The notes under the pieces were generated by a model, which had not been told where the DNA came from, ran no database searches, and was given only the letters and a program-made list of their open reading frames with translations. Below are positions 35,370-44,668 of a stretch of DNA of 64,000 nucleotides, piece by piece (within the stretch, counting starts at the first letter, position 1; each line of letters begins with the position of its first letter). A program made the position numbers and the translations under genes. Location of the stretch: assembly GCF_000717715.1 (NCBI RefSeq), contig NZ_JOAI01000013.1:1-64000 (forward strand), read 5' to 3'. The stretch is from Streptomyces sp. NRRL B-24484. GTDB lineage: Bacteria > Actinomycetota > Actinomycetes > Streptomycetales > Streptomycetaceae.

Positions 35370-36343
35370 TGACCGGAACCAAGAGCCCGCTGCTCGCCCT
35401 GCCCGGAGCCGTCCCCGCCGAGGGACCGGACGAGGGCGTCGCCGCCCACTACGGCGACTTCTTCCGGGAGCAGCGCGAGCTCGCGGCCGGCCGCGGCTTC
35501 GTCGACCTGTCGCACCGCGGGGTGGTCACCGTCAGCGGCGCCGACCGGCTCTCCTGGCTGCACCTGCTGCTCACCCAGCACGTCAGCGCGCTGCCCCCGC
35601 AGCAGGCGACGGACGCCCTGATCCTCTCCCCGAACGGGCACGTCGAGCACGCCCTCTACCTGGTCGACGACGGCGAGACCACCTGGGCGCACGTCGAGCC
35701 GGGCACCGCGCCCGCGCTGCTCGCCTACCTGGAGAGCATGAAGTTCTTCTACCGGGTCGAGGTCGCCGACGCGACCGCCGAGCTCGCCGTGGTGCACCTG
35801 CCGGCCGGCTCCGCCGCGTCCGCGGAGGGTGCCGCGGCCGTCCGGGAACTCCCCTACGGGCGCGAGCTGTTCGTGCCGCGGTCCGAGCTGGAGAAGCTGA
35901 CGGCCGGTTACGGACCGGCGGCCGGCGTCTGGGCGTACGAGGCGCTGCGGATCGAGGACCACCGGCCGCGGCTCGGCTTCGAGACCGACCACCGGACCAT
36001 CCCGCACGAGGTCGACTGGCTGGCCACCGCCGTCCACCTCCAGAAGGGCTGCTACCGCGGCCAGGAGACGGTCGCCCGGGTGCACAACCTCGGCCGCCCG
36101 CCGCGCCGGCTGGTCTTCCTGCACCTCGACGGCACCGAGGAGAAGCTGCCGCCGCACGGCACCCAGGTCCGGCTCGCCTCGGACGGCGAGGACGGCCGGG
36201 CGCTCGGCTTCGTGACCTCCTCGGCCCGGCACTGGGAGCTCGGGCCGATCGCCATGGCCCTGGTCAAGCGGAACGTCCCGGTCGACGCCGTGCTGCTCGC
36301 CGACGGCGTGCCGGGGACCCAGGACGTGATCGTCCCGCAGTAG
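35369..36343 (+). CDS. Folate-binding protein YgfZ/GcvT family
   Basis: 324 aa. YgfZ (IBA57-type) proteins bind tetrahydrofolate and help assemble or repair iron-sulfur enzymes. The diagnostic motif KGCYRGQE is present near residue 230, followed by TVARVHNLGRPPRRL. N-terminal GcvT-like folate domain features include DRLSWLHLLLTQHVSAL. It lies 10 bases after nur but has its own leaderless promoter. Confidence 0.9.
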   Translation: MTGTKSPLLALPGAVPAEGPDEGVAAHYGDFFREQRELAAGRGFVDLSHRGVVTVSGADRLSWLHLLLTQHVSALPPQQATDALILSPNGHVEHALYLVDDGETTWAHVEPGTAPALLAYLESMKFFYRVEVADATAELAVVHLPAGSAASAEGAAAVRELPYGRELFVPRSELEKLTAGYGPAAGVWAYEALRIEDHRPRLGFETDHRTIPHEVDWLATAVHLQKGCYRGQETVARVHNLGRPPRRLVFLHLDGTEEKLPPHGTQVRLASDGEDGRALGFVTSSARHWELGPIAMALVKRNVPVDAVLLADGVPGTQDVIVPQ

Positions 36344-36370
36344 CGGCGCCGCCGCCCCGGCGGGCGGGGC

Positions 36371-36802
36371 TCAGACCTCCAGCAGCACGGTGAACGGCCC
36401 GTCGTTCACCAGCGACACCTTCATGTCCGCGCCGAACCGCCCGGTCTCCACCTTGGCGCCCAGCGCCCGCAGCTCGGCCACCACCGCGTCCACCAGGGGC
36501 TCGGCGACCGGGCCGGGCGCTGCGGCGTTCCAGGTGGGCCGACGGCCCTTCCGGGCGTCGCCGTACAGCGTGAACTGACTGATCACCAGCAGCGGTGCGC
36601 CCAGCTCCTCGCAGGAGAGCTCGGGGGAGCCGGGGAAGAGCCGCAGCGTCCACAGCTTGCGGGCCAGCTGGGCCGCCTTCGCCGGGGTGTCCTCGTGGGT
36701 CGCGCCGACCAGCACGCACAGCCCGGGCCCCTCGATCGCGCCGACGCACTCGCCGTCGACCCGGACGGCCGCCTCCGACACCCGCTGCACCACTGCTCGC
36801 AT
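36371..36802 (-). CDS. dtd: D-aminoacyl-tRNA deacylase
   Basis: Dtd removes D-amino acids (and glycine) mischarged on tRNAs. The 143-residue protein has the family motifs SQFTLYG (about 78-84) and the C-terminal [11 protein letters not shown] (Gly-cisPro loop). It starts [17 protein letters not shown], the usual N-terminus, at ATG 36802. It converges on the ygfZ-like gene. Confidence 0.95.
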   Translation of the reverse strand: MRAVVQRVSEAAVRVDGECVGAIEGPGLCVLVGATHEDTPAKAAQLARKLWTLRLFPGSPELSCEELGAPLLVISQFTLYGDARKGRRPTWNAAAPGPVAEPLVDAVVAELRALGAKVETGRFGADMKVSLVNDGPFTVLLEV

Positions 36803-37140
36803 GCCGCCATTCTGCCGGAGGCGCGCGGCGCCTCGGCGTGCGCCGGGTGGCGTGCGCGTGCGCCGAGGTCGGCGCAGGTCAGCGCGCAGCCGCCAATTGT
36901 CGTACCAGCCATGGCGGTTCGCCAGGGGGGCCGTTCGGGTGCCGGGCGGTGCGCGGCCGCCCGCCGGGGTGGCACGCTGTCCGACGTCCGCCCGCGCACG
37001 GCCGTCGAGCCGACCCGGCTCCGGGGTGCCGCTAGCCCGAGCGGGTGGCACCGGCGCCCGCCGGGAACTCCCGGGGGCCGGCGGTCGTGTTCGGGTACGG
37101 GCCGCACGGCCCGGGACGCAGGGACAACGGCAGGTGGTGG
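36803..37140. other. 338-base divergent gap, dtd / rsiG
   Basis: This gap lies between the divergent dtd and rsiG genes. The rsiG frame stays open back to GTG 37045, so rsiG may start up to 32 codons earlier than I place it. I see no clear terminator, operator or small gene in the rest. Confidence 0.4.
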
Positions 37141-37650
37141 ATGGACGCGAGCGACATCGGCGGGCTGGGCATGGACCAGCTACGGACGCTCCGGCGCGAC
37201 GCACAGGAGCAGGAGGCCGACCTCTCGTACCTCCGCCGCCTGCTGCAGGGCCGGATGGACATCCTGCGGGCCGAGCTCGCCCGCCGCCGGGTGCCGCACG
37301 ACCTCGCCCCGCCCGCCCCCGCCGACCTGCTCGACCGGCTGCCGGCGATCCTGGCCGACCTGCCCTCCCCCGTCCGCCGCCCGGCCCGGCACGTCACGCT
37401 CGGCCCGCCGCGCGGCGCGGAGTACCGGCGGGAGGCCGACACCTTGATGGGCGACGTCCGGCTCGCCGACCTCGCGGCGCACCCCACCTCGGGCCTGCTG
37501 TCCGCCGTCGAGCGGCTCGCCCGGCACGAGCGCGAGGTCTCCGGCCGGCGCCAGGTGCTGCAGCGGACGGCGGACGACTGCAGTGCGGAAATCACCCGCA
37601 GGTACCGTGAAGGGGAAGCACGGGTCGACGACCTGCTCACGGGGGGCTGA
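37141..37650 (+). CDS. rsiG: Anti-sigma factor RsiG (c-di-GMP-dependent, binds WhiG)
   Basis: RsiG holds the sporulation sigma factor WhiG inactive when loaded with c-di-GMP. The signature E-x3-S-x2-R-x3-Q-x3-D occurs twice and exactly: Glu25-Ser29-Arg32-Gln36-Asp40 in the first long helix and Glu130-Ser134-Arg137-Gln141-Asp145 in the second. This is the antiparallel coiled-coil layout of Streptomyces RsiG. The linker (50-115) is Pro/Arg-rich. I start at ATG 37141 (169 aa); an in-frame GTG at 37045 would add 32 unconserved residues. It stands between dtd and an asparaginase gene; whiG is not in the window. Confidence 0.88.
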   Translation: MDASDIGGLGMDQLRTLRRDAQEQEADLSYLRRLLQGRMDILRAELARRRVPHDLAPPAPADLLDRLPAILADLPSPVRRPARHVTLGPPRGAEYRREADTLMGDVRLADLAAHPTSGLLSAVERLARHEREVSGRRQVLQRTADDCSAEITRRYREGEARVDDLLTGG

Positions 37651-37706
37651 GGAGCGGGCGGCGACCGGGCCACCCTCACCCAGTGCACTCGCCGTCAGGA
37701 GTCTCC

Positions 37707-38657
37707 ATGCCCCAGTCCGCCCTGCCCGCCCTCGCCGAGGTCATACGCTCCGGCTTCGTCGAGGGCCGCCACCGCGGCTCCCTGGTGATGCTCGCCGCCG
37801 ACGGCTCGGTCGAGTACGCGCTCGGCGCACCCGAGGCGCCGGTCTTCCCGCGCTCCACCGCCAAGCCCTTCCAGGCGGTCGCCACCCTGCGGGCCGGCCT
37901 CGCCCTGGAGGGCACGGCGCTCGCCCTCGCCGCCTCCAGCCACTCCGCGGAGGAGTTCCACCGCGACGCCGTCCGCGCCGTCCTCGCCGCCGCCGGCCTC
38001 ACCGAGGAGGCCCTGCGCACCCCGGCCGACCTCCCGCTCGACCGGGTCGAGGCCGAGCAGCTGCTGCGCTCCGGCGGCAGCGCCGCACCGATCATGATGG
38101 ACTGCTCCGGCAAGCACGCCGGCTGGCTGGCCGCCAGCGTCGCCAACGGCTGGGACACCGCCGCGTACCTGGACGCCGCCCACCCGATCCAGCTGCTGGC
38201 CCGCGAGGCCCTGGAGGAGGCCACCGGCGAGCCCGCCGCGCACGTCGGCACCGACGGCTGCGGCGCCCCGCTGCTCGCCGTCTCGCTGACCGGCCTGGCC
38301 CGCGGCTACCGCTCCCTGGTGCTCGCCGACCCCGGCACCCCGCAGCGCCGCGTCGCCGACGCGATGCGCGCCCACCCCGAGTACGTGGCCGGCACCCGCC
38401 GCGCCGACACCTGGCTGATGCGGGCGGTGCCCGGCACGCTCTCCAAGATGGGCGCCGAGGCCGTCCAGGTGGTCGCGCTGGCCGACGGCCGGGCGCTCGC
38501 CTTCAAGATCGACGACGGTGCCGAGCGGGCCCGCGGGCCGGTGCTCGCCGCGGCGCTGCGCCGCCTCGGCGTCGAGCACGAGGTGCTGGACCGGATCGGC
38601 GCCGAGCCGCTGCACGGCGGCGGCGCGGTGGTCGGCGAGGTCCGCGCCGCGTTCTGA
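37707..38657 (+). CDS. L-asparaginase, Rhizobium etli (thermolabile) type
   Basis: 316 aa. Not of the E. coli AnsA/B fold: it carries the serine-hydrolase-like R. etli signatures PRSTAKPFQA (Ser-x-x-Lys), DCSGKHAGWL and TDGCGAP. It hydrolyses asparagine to aspartate and ammonia. AGGAG (37697-37701) lies 5 bases before ATG 37707, which is preferred to the ATG-like start at 37683. It follows rsiG by 56 bases on the same strand and may share its transcript. Confidence 0.88.
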   Translation: MPQSALPALAEVIRSGFVEGRHRGSLVMLAADGSVEYALGAPEAPVFPRSTAKPFQAVATLRAGLALEGTALALAASSHSAEEFHRDAVRAVLAAAGLTEEALRTPADLPLDRVEAEQLLRSGGSAAPIMMDCSGKHAGWLAASVANGWDTAAYLDAAHPIQLLAREALEEATGEPAAHVGTDGCGAPLLAVSLTGLARGYRSLVLADPGTPQRRVADAMRAHPEYVAGTRRADTWLMRAVPGTLSKMGAEAVQVVALADGRALAFKIDDGAERARGPVLAAALRRLGVEHEVLDRIGAEPLHGGGAVVGEVRAAF

Positions 38658-38821
38658 CCCGCCGCGCGGCGCACGCGGCCCCCGGCGTCCCCCGGCGTCC
38701 CCCGGGCGGCCGCCCCCGCGGCCCGCGGACGGCGGCTCGGCGCGCGGGCCGGGACGTCCTGCGGCACGGTGGACGAGGGCCCGCACACCGTCCCTCGTCA
38801 CCCACCGCTGGGAGATGCGCC
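38658..38821. other. Gap with a GGCGTCCCCC repeat
   Basis: This 164-base stretch is extremely G+C-rich. GGCGTCCCCC occurs twice in tandem near 38683-38703. No gene is seen. From memory of related genomes it separates two blocks that are not neighbours in S. coelicolor. Confidence 0.3.
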
Positions 38822-39037
38822 ATGACCGACCACGTCTACCGAGTCACCGAGATCGTCGGCTCCTCCGCCGAGGGCATCGACCAGGCGATCCGCAACGGCA
38901 TCGACCGGGCCTCCCGGACGCTGCGGAACCTCGACTGGTTCGAGGTGACCCAGGTCCGCGGACACCTCGTGGACGGCCGGATCGAGCACTACCAGGTCGG
39001 ACTGAAGGTCGGCTTCCGGCTGGACGACGGGGACTGA
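38822..39037 (+). CDS. Dodecin (flavin storage protein)
   Basis: 71 aa. Matches the dodecin family over its full length: MTDHVYRVTEIVGSSAEGID, NGIDRASRTLRNLDWFEV with the flavin-stacking Trp, and RGHLVDGRIEHYQVGLKVGF. Twelve copies form a shell that stores FMN or riboflavin. GGGAGATGCGCC precedes the ATG. A strong bidirectional terminator follows. Confidence 0.93.
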   Translation: MTDHVYRVTEIVGSSAEGIDQAIRNGIDRASRTLRNLDWFEVTQVRGHLVDGRIEHYQVGLKVGFRLDDGD

Positions 39038-39067
39038 CGAACGCCGCGGACGCCGGCCGCGGACGCA

Positions 39068-39106
39068 CGAGGGCCGGGGCGAGCGCGATGCTCGCCCCGG
39101 CCCTCG
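39068..39106. terminator. Bidirectional terminator, dodecin / ppa
   Basis: A perfect 17-bp stem joins 39068-39084 and 39090-39106 with the loop GCGAT, between two converging genes. Confidence 0.88.
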
Positions 39107-39138
39107 CGTCACCCCGGAGAACCGGGGGGAGGGACGGC

Positions 39139-39630
39139 TCAGTGGCCGCCCTGCTCCTCCAGGCGCTTGATCGAAGCGGTGATCTCGGCCTCCGCCTCGG
39201 TGCGGCCCACCCAGTTGGCGCCCTCGACCGACTTGCCGGGCTCCAGGTCCTTGTAGACCTCGAAGAAGTGCTGGATCTCCAGGCGGTCGAACTCCGAGAC
39301 GTGGTGGATGTCCCGCAGGTGCTCCCAGCGCGGGTCGGTCGCCGGGACGCAGAGCAGCTTGTCGTCGCCGCCGGCCTCGTCGGTCATGTGGAACATGCCG
39401 ATGGCGCGGCACTTGATCAGGCAGCCCGGGAAGGTCGGCTCGTCCAGGATGACCAGCGCGTCCAGCGGGTCGCCGTCCTCGCCGAGCGTGCCCTCGACGT
39501 AGCCGTAGTCGGCCGGGTAGCGGGTCGAGGTGAAGAGCATGCGGTCGAGGCGCAGACGACCGGTCTCGTGGTCGACCTCGTACTTGTTGCGCGAGCCCTT
39601 CGGGATCTCGATCAGGACGTCGAACTCCAA
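39139..39630 (-). CDS. ppa: Inorganic pyrophosphatase
   Basis: Family I soluble pyrophosphatase, 163 aa, which pulls biosynthetic reactions forward by splitting pyrophosphate. The active-site block is [20 protein letters not shown], with metal-binding aspartates; the substrate-lysine segment is [12 protein letters not shown]. The start must be TTG 39630 ([12 protein letters not shown]): GGAGG at 39635-39639 lies only 4 bases upstream, and the longer open frame has no conservation. It is divergent from dacB, with only 74 bases between them. Confidence 0.94.
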   Translation of the reverse strand: MEFDVLIEIPKGSRNKYEVDHETGRLRLDRMLFTSTRYPADYGYVEGTLGEDGDPLDALVILDEPTFPGCLIKCRAIGMFHMTDEAGGDDKLLCVPATDPRWEHLRDIHHVSEFDRLEIQHFFEVYKDLEPGKSVEGANWVGRTEAEAEITASIKRLEEQGGH

Positions 39631-39704
39631 GGTTCCTCCAAGGTAGAAACTGACAGAATCCAGTGTCTCGCACGGCAGGGAGTGCTCGGGAAAGGGGCCG
39701 GTCG

Positions 39705-41225
39705 GTGAACGCGCGTGCACGGGTGTGGAGGGGGCGCCGGGCCGTCGCCGCCGGAGCCGTCGCGACGGTGCTCGCGGTCGCCGGACCGCTCGCCGTCCCC
39801 GCAGCCGCGGCCGGACCGGGGCCCGCCACCGGCCGGCCGGACCGGCACCGCCCGGGCGACGCCGCCGACGGCGCCCGCCGCCGCGCGGCCGACGTCGACG
39901 ACAGGTCCGACAGGAGGAACGACTCCGGGCCGGACAAGGGCACGGTCCGCCGGCACCGCAGCGCCCCGGTGAAGGGCCCGGTGCTCGCCGCCGCCGCGGA
40001 CGCCGGCGTGCCCACCGGCGACGGCATGCAGCGCTCCCTCGACCAAGCCCTGCACGACGGTGCCCTCGGCACCCTGGCCTTCGCGGTCGCCGACGCCACC
40101 ACCGGCAGGCTGCTGTACGGATCCGGCGAGAACACCCCTGCCACCCCGGCCTCCACCACCAAGCTCGCCACGGCCGTCGCCGCGCTCGCCCTCGTCCCGC
40201 CGACCACCCGGATCGCCACCACCGTCGTCCGCAGCGCGACCCCCGGCACCATCACCCTCGTCGGCGGCGGCGACCCGACCCTCACCGCGCTCCCCGCCGA
40301 CCAGGTCCGGATCGGCGGCCAGCCGGTGGACGCCGACACCGCCCCCGCCTCGCTCGCCGACCTCGCCGCCCGCACCGCGGCCGCGCTGAAGGCCGCCGGC
40401 ACCACCACCGTCAGGCTCGGCTACGACACCTCGCTCTACACCGGCCCGCTGCTCCACCCGGAGCACGACGCCACCAACATCGCCGCCGTCACCCCGCTGA
40501 TGGTCGACGAGGGCCGCATCGACCCGAAGTCCCCCGACGAGGCCCCCGCCCGGGTCTTCGACCCCGCCGGGCAGGCCGCCGCGGCCTTCGCCGACCGGCT
40601 GCGCGCCGAGGGCGTCGCCGTCGACGGCACCCCCGCGCAGACCACCGCACCGGCCGGTGCCGCCGCGATCGCCGAGGTCCGGTCGCCGACCGTCCCGCGG
40701 CTCGTCGAGCGGCTGCTCACCACCTCCGACAACACCCTCGCCGAGGCCGTCGCCCGGCAGGCCGCGCTCGCCGCCGGGAAGCCGGCGAGCTTCGAGGGCG
40801 GCGCCGCCGCCACCCTCCAGGCGCTGGCGAAGCTGGGCGTCCCGACGGCCGGCACGGTGCTCAACGACGGCAGCGGCCTCAGCAGGAAGAACCTGATACC
40901 GCCGATCACCCTCACCGAACTGCTCGCCCGGGCCGCCGCCCCCGACCACCCGGAACTGCGTCCGGTGCTGACCGGCCTGCCGGTCGCCGGGTTCACCGGC
41001 ACCCTGGTCAACCGCTTCGGCGCCCGCTCGGGCGCCGCCGGGGCGGCCGGCATCGTCCGGGCCAAGACCGGCACCCTCTCCGGCGTGGTCACCCTGGCCG
41101 GCACCGTCGTCGACGCCGACGGACGGGTGCTGGTCTTCGCCCTGATGAGCCGGACGACCGGGGGCGACGCCCGCGCCGCGGTGGACCGGATCGTCGCCGC
41201 GATCGCGGCCTGCGGCTGCCGCTGA
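39705..41225 (+). CDS. dacB: D-alanyl-D-alanine carboxypeptidase/endopeptidase (PBP4, S13)
   Basis: 506 aa from GTG 39705, after AAAGGGG. A signal peptide ([21 protein letters not shown]) is followed by a charged, low-complexity linker (about 40-95). The penicillin-binding domain then has the three active-site motifs: Ser150-Thr-Thr-Lys153 ([10 protein letters not shown]), Ser-x-Asn in TSDNTLAE and KTG in [11 protein letters not shown]. It trims peptidoglycan cross-links and side chains outside the membrane. The divergent ppa and the downstream metalloprotease, tilS, hpt and ftsH are its usual actinobacterial neighbours. Confidence 0.94.
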   Translation: MNARARVWRGRRAVAAGAVATVLAVAGPLAVPAAAAGPGPATGRPDRHRPGDAADGARRRAADVDDRSDRRNDSGPDKGTVRRHRSAPVKGPVLAAAADAGVPTGDGMQRSLDQALHDGALGTLAFAVADATTGRLLYGSGENTPATPASTTKLATAVAALALVPPTTRIATTVVRSATPGTITLVGGGDPTLTALPADQVRIGGQPVDADTAPASLADLAARTAAALKAAGTTTVRLGYDTSLYTGPLLHPEHDATNIAAVTPLMVDEGRIDPKSPDEAPARVFDPAGQAAAAFADRLRAEGVAVDGTPAQTTAPAGAAAIAEVRSPTVPRLVERLLTTSDNTLAEAVARQAALAAGKPASFEGGAAATLQALAKLGVPTAGTVLNDGSGLSRKNLIPPITLTELLARAAAPDHPELRPVLTGLPVAGFTGTLVNRFGARSGAAGAAGIVRAKTGTLSGVVTLAGTVVDADGRVLVFALMSRTTGGDARAAVDRIVAAIAACGCR

Positions 41226-41303
41226 CCCGCCCGCCGCGGCACCCCGGCAGCGGGCACGGCAGGTTCCCTCCCTCCACCGCCCCGGAGCACGTACGGTGAG
41301 GGC

Positions 41304-42470
41304 ATGACGAGCGCGAGCGGCGGAGCAGGAATGGTCGACTGGAACCTCGCGGTCGCGACCGCCACCCGGCTGGCCAGGCCCGGCCCGGAGGTGACCCGCG
41401 AGGAGGCCGTCAAGGTCGTCGCCGAGCTGCGCCGGCACGCCCTGGAGGCCGAGGAGCACGTGCGCGGCTACACCGGGCTCCGGCCCGCCCGGCTGGCCGA
41501 CGCCGAGGCCACCCCGGTGCTGGTGGTCGACCGGCCCGGCTGGGTGCGCGCCAACGTCGCGGGCTTCCGCACCATCGTCCAGCCGCTGGTGGACCGCCTC
41601 CAGGCCCGCCGCGGCGACGGCACCGGCGCCCAGGTCTTCGGCAGCATCGGCGAGAAGGCCACCGGCATCGAGGTCGGCGCCCTGCTGGCCTTCCTGTCCA
41701 CCAAGGTGCTCGGCCAGTACGAGACCTTCGCACCCGCCGAGCCGCCGTCCGCGCCGGACAGCCCCGCCGGGCTGTTCGACAAGCCGCGCCGCGGCCCCGA
41801 GCCGCCCGGGCCGGGCCGGCTGCTGCTGGTCGCGCCGAACATCGTCCAGGTCGAGCGGGAGCTGGACGTGGACCCGCACGACTTCCGGCTCTGGGTCTGC
41901 CTGCACGAGGAGACCCACCGCACCCAGTTCAGCGCCGTCCCGTGGCTGCGCGACCACATCCAGTCCGAGGTGCAGTCCTTCCTGGCGCAGACCGACATCG
42001 ACCCCGGCGCGCTGCTGGAGCGGGCCCGCGAGGTCGTCGCGGACGGCATCCCCGGCCTCGGCGGGCGCGGCGACGGCTCAGGCCCGCAGACCCTGCTGGA
42101 GGCCGTCCAGTCGCCCGGCCAGCGCGAGGTGCTCGGCCGGCTGACGGCCGTCATGTCGCTGCTGGAGGGCCACGCCGACGTGGTCATGGACGGCGTCGGC
42201 CCCGCGGTGGTGCCGAGCGTCGCCGAGATCCGGGAGAAGTTCCAGCGCCGCCGCGACCGCGGCGCGAGCCGGCTCGACCTGGTGCTGCGCCGACTGCTCG
42301 GGATGGACGCCAAGCTGCGCCAGTACCAGGACGGCGCGGTCTTCGTCCGCGGCGTGGTCGACCGGGTCGGCATGGCCGGCCTCAACCGGGTCTGGACGTC
42401 CCCGAACACCCTGCCGACCAAGGAGGAGCTCCACGACCCGGCCGCCTGGGTCGCCCGGGTGGCCCGCTGA
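41304..42470 (+). CDS. Zinc-dependent metalloprotease family protein (F420-associated)
   Basis: 388 aa. The zinc site HEETHRTQF (HExxH) is near residue 209, and the second conserved block LEGHADVVMDGVG supplies a further Glu/His. This family is listed as coenzyme F420 biosynthesis-associated or zinc metalloprotease and sits by tilS-hpt in many actinobacteria; its substrate is not known. TACGGT (41292-41297) ends 7 bases before the ATG, so it may be leaderless, though GTGAGGG also precedes the start. Confidence 0.85.
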   Translation: MTSASGGAGMVDWNLAVATATRLARPGPEVTREEAVKVVAELRRHALEAEEHVRGYTGLRPARLADAEATPVLVVDRPGWVRANVAGFRTIVQPLVDRLQARRGDGTGAQVFGSIGEKATGIEVGALLAFLSTKVLGQYETFAPAEPPSAPDSPAGLFDKPRRGPEPPGPGRLLLVAPNIVQVERELDVDPHDFRLWVCLHEETHRTQFSAVPWLRDHIQSEVQSFLAQTDIDPGALLERAREVVADGIPGLGGRGDGSGPQTLLEAVQSPGQREVLGRLTAVMSLLEGHADVVMDGVGPAVVPSVAEIREKFQRRRDRGASRLDLVLRRLLGMDAKLRQYQDGAVFVRGVVDRVGMAGLNRVWTSPNTLPTKEELHDPAAWVARVAR

Positions 42471-42707
42471 GTCGTCCGCGCGCGACCGCACACCTGCCCA
42501 ACCCCGGGCCGACGGCGGCCGAATGAACGTTTTTCCATTCACCCGTACGTGGGACCGTTGACCCGGCGCTGGCGTGCACAGCCTGGCAGCGGGCCGCTTT
42601 CTGCGACCATCTGTGAGCGCCCGGTGACCGTGAGCGTGCGAGGTTCCCCGCCCCGCCGCCCCGGGCCGGCCGCCGTCCCTCCCCGTCTCCGTCAAGGAGT
42701 GCACCCC
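42471..42707. other. 237-base gap before tilS
   Basis: The gap holds an AT-richer patch (GAACGTTTTTCCATTC, 42525-42540), the only notable drop in G+C. It could be a promoter region for tilS-hpt. No gene is seen, although the tilS frame stays open back to 42549. Confidence 0.35.
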
Positions 42708-43832
42708 GTGGGCCCTCACCCTGCCGTCGCGGCGATACGCCTCGCCGTCCGCCGCACCCTCGCCGACCTCGCGGCCGAGGCCGGCGTCCCCACCGCCGCA
42801 CCCGTCCGCGCCCCGCGGAGCAGGCCGGCCGCCGCCGCCCTCGTTCCCGCCAGCGCCACCGCCCTGATCGGCAACGCCCGCCGCCACCCCTCCGGGCTGC
42901 CGCGCACCCCCGCCGCCCCCGGCTCCCCGCTCGTCCTGGTCGCCGTCAGCGGCGGCGCCGACTCGATGGCCCTGGCCACCGCCACCGCCTTCGAGGCGCC
43001 CAAGCTCGGCCTGCGGGTGGGCGCCGTCACCGTCGACCACGGCCTGCAGGCCGGCTCCGCCGAACGCGCCGAGCAGGTCGCCGTCCGGCTGCGCGAACTC
43101 GGCCTCGACCCGGTCGAGGCCGTCCCCGTCCGGGTCGGCCGGGACGGCGGCCCGGAGAACGCCGCCCGGGACGCCCGCTACGCCGCCCTCGACGCCGCCG
43201 CCGACCGCCACGGCGCGCTCGCCGTCCTGCTCGGCCACACCCGCGACGACCAGGCCGAGACCGTCCTGCTCGGCCTCGCCCGCGGCTCCGGCGCCCGCTC
43301 GCTCGCCGGCATGCCCGCCCAGAAGGGCCGCTACCGCCGCCCGCTGCTCGAACTCGACCGCGCGGCCACCCGCCAGGCCTGCTCGGCGCAGTCCATCCCG
43401 GTCTGGGACGACCCGCACAACTCCGACCCGGCCTACACCCGCGCCCGGGTCCGCCACGAGGTGCTGCCGGTGCTGGAGAAGCACCTCGGCGGCGGCGTGG
43501 TCGAGGCGCTCGCCCGCACCGCCCGGCTCTTCCGCGACGACGCCGACGCGCTCGACCAGTGGGCGGCCCTCGCCGAGCGTGACCTCCGGACGGCGGAGGG
43601 CTCGCTGGACGTCGGCCGGCTCGCCGAACTGCCGCCCGCGGTCCGCCGCCGGGTGCTGCGCCGGGCCGCGCTGCGCGCGGGCTGCCCGGCCGGCGACCTC
43701 TTCGCCCGGCACCTGGAGAGCGTCGACCTGCTCGTCACCGGCTGGCGCGGCCAGGGGCCGCTGCACCTACCCGGGGGGGTCGAAGCGAGCCGCAGGTGTG
43801 GCACGCTGGTGTTTCGGCGGCAGAGCGACTAG
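42708..43832 (+). CDS. tilS: tRNA(Ile)-lysidine synthetase
   Basis: TilS converts C34 of the AUA-reading tRNA-Ile to lysidine, making it an isoleucine tRNA. The PP-loop [11 protein letters not shown] lies near residue 85. The N-type ATPase domain includes [25 protein letters not shown] and the [11 protein letters not shown] segment. AAGGAG (42694-42699) lies 8 bases before GTG 42708 (374 aa). An Ala/Pro-rich N-terminal extension of about 70 residues precedes the domain. hpt follows after 63 bases. Confidence 0.94.
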   Translation: MGPHPAVAAIRLAVRRTLADLAAEAGVPTAAPVRAPRSRPAAAALVPASATALIGNARRHPSGLPRTPAAPGSPLVLVAVSGGADSMALATATAFEAPKLGLRVGAVTVDHGLQAGSAERAEQVAVRLRELGLDPVEAVPVRVGRDGGPENAARDARYAALDAAADRHGALAVLLGHTRDDQAETVLLGLARGSGARSLAGMPAQKGRYRRPLLELDRAATRQACSAQSIPVWDDPHNSDPAYTRARVRHEVLPVLEKHLGGGVVEALARTARLFRDDADALDQWAALAERDLRTAEGSLDVGRLAELPPAVRRRVLRRAALRAGCPAGDLFARHLESVDLLVTGWRGQGPLHLPGGVEASRRCGTLVFRRQSD

Positions 43833-43895
43833 CGGCACCACAGGTCGCGGAGCCGCCGCCGACACAGACCCCGAACGTTTGAGGACGTATCCCCG

Positions 43896-44450
43896 GTGGA
43901 TCAGAACGACATGGGCGCCGACCTGGCGAAGGTGCTCATCAGCAAGGACGAGATCGACGCCAAGCTGCTTGAGCTGGCCGAGCGGATCGACCGGGACTAC
44001 GCCGGGAAGGACCTGCTGCTGGTCGGCGTGCTCAAGGGCGCCGTCATGGTGATGGCCGACCTCGCCCGGACGCTGCACTCCCAGGTGACCATGGACTGGA
44101 TGGCCGTCTCCTCGTACGGGATGGGCACCAAGTCCTCCGGCGTGGTGCGGATCCTCAAGGACCTGGACACCGACATCGCCGGCCGGGACGTGCTCATCGT
44201 CGAGGACATCATCGACTCCGGTCTGACGCTGTCCTGGCTGCTCGGCAACCTCGGCTCGCGCCGCCCCGCCTCGCTGGAGGTGTGCACCCTGCTGCGCAAG
44301 CCCGACGCCGCCAAGGTGGAGATCGACGTCAAGTACGTCGGCTTCGACATCCCCAACGAGTTCGTGGTCGGCTACGGCCTCGACTACGCCGAGAAGCTGC
44401 GCAACCTGCCGTTCATCGGCACGCTGGCGCCGCACGTCTACGGCGGCTGA
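43896..44450 (+). CDS. hpt: Hypoxanthine phosphoribosyltransferase
   Basis: Purine salvage enzyme, 184 aa, joining hypoxanthine or guanine to PRPP. The PRPP loop is [31 protein letters not shown] and the flexible loop [11 protein letters not shown] are also intact. It sits between tilS and ftsH in the conserved order, and a terminator-like hairpin follows. Confidence 0.95.
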   Translation: MDQNDMGADLAKVLISKDEIDAKLLELAERIDRDYAGKDLLLVGVLKGAVMVMADLARTLHSQVTMDWMAVSSYGMGTKSSGVVRILKDLDTDIAGRDVLIVEDIIDSGLTLSWLLGNLGSRRPASLEVCTLLRKPDAAKVEIDVKYVGFDIPNEFVVGYGLDYAEKLRNLPFIGTLAPHVYGG

Positions 44451-44463
44451 CACCGTCCGGGCG

Positions 44464-44495
44464 ACGGGTGGGAACAGCACACCGTTCCCGCCCGT
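44464..44495 (+). terminator. Terminator after hpt
   Basis: A 12-bp stem (one G-U pair) joins 44464-44475 and 44484-44495 around an 8-base loop, 14 bases after the hpt stop. Confidence 0.65.
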
Positions 44496-44668
44496 TGTGC
44501 CGAGGTAGGAAAATACGTCGTGCCGTCGTGCTCCCGCCGCGTGCGGGTGGTACTGCGGTACGGTCCAATGAACCGCTCTTCTCATGAGCAGATACCGGAT
44601 GCGCCGCGGCCGATGCCGCGCAGCGCCGTCGAGTGGCAGGAGGGACGGGGCGGCAACGCCCCGCATGG

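Noticed and set aside
38683..38703. CRISPR-like or minisatellite array
   Set aside because: Only two tandem 10-bp units without spacers.
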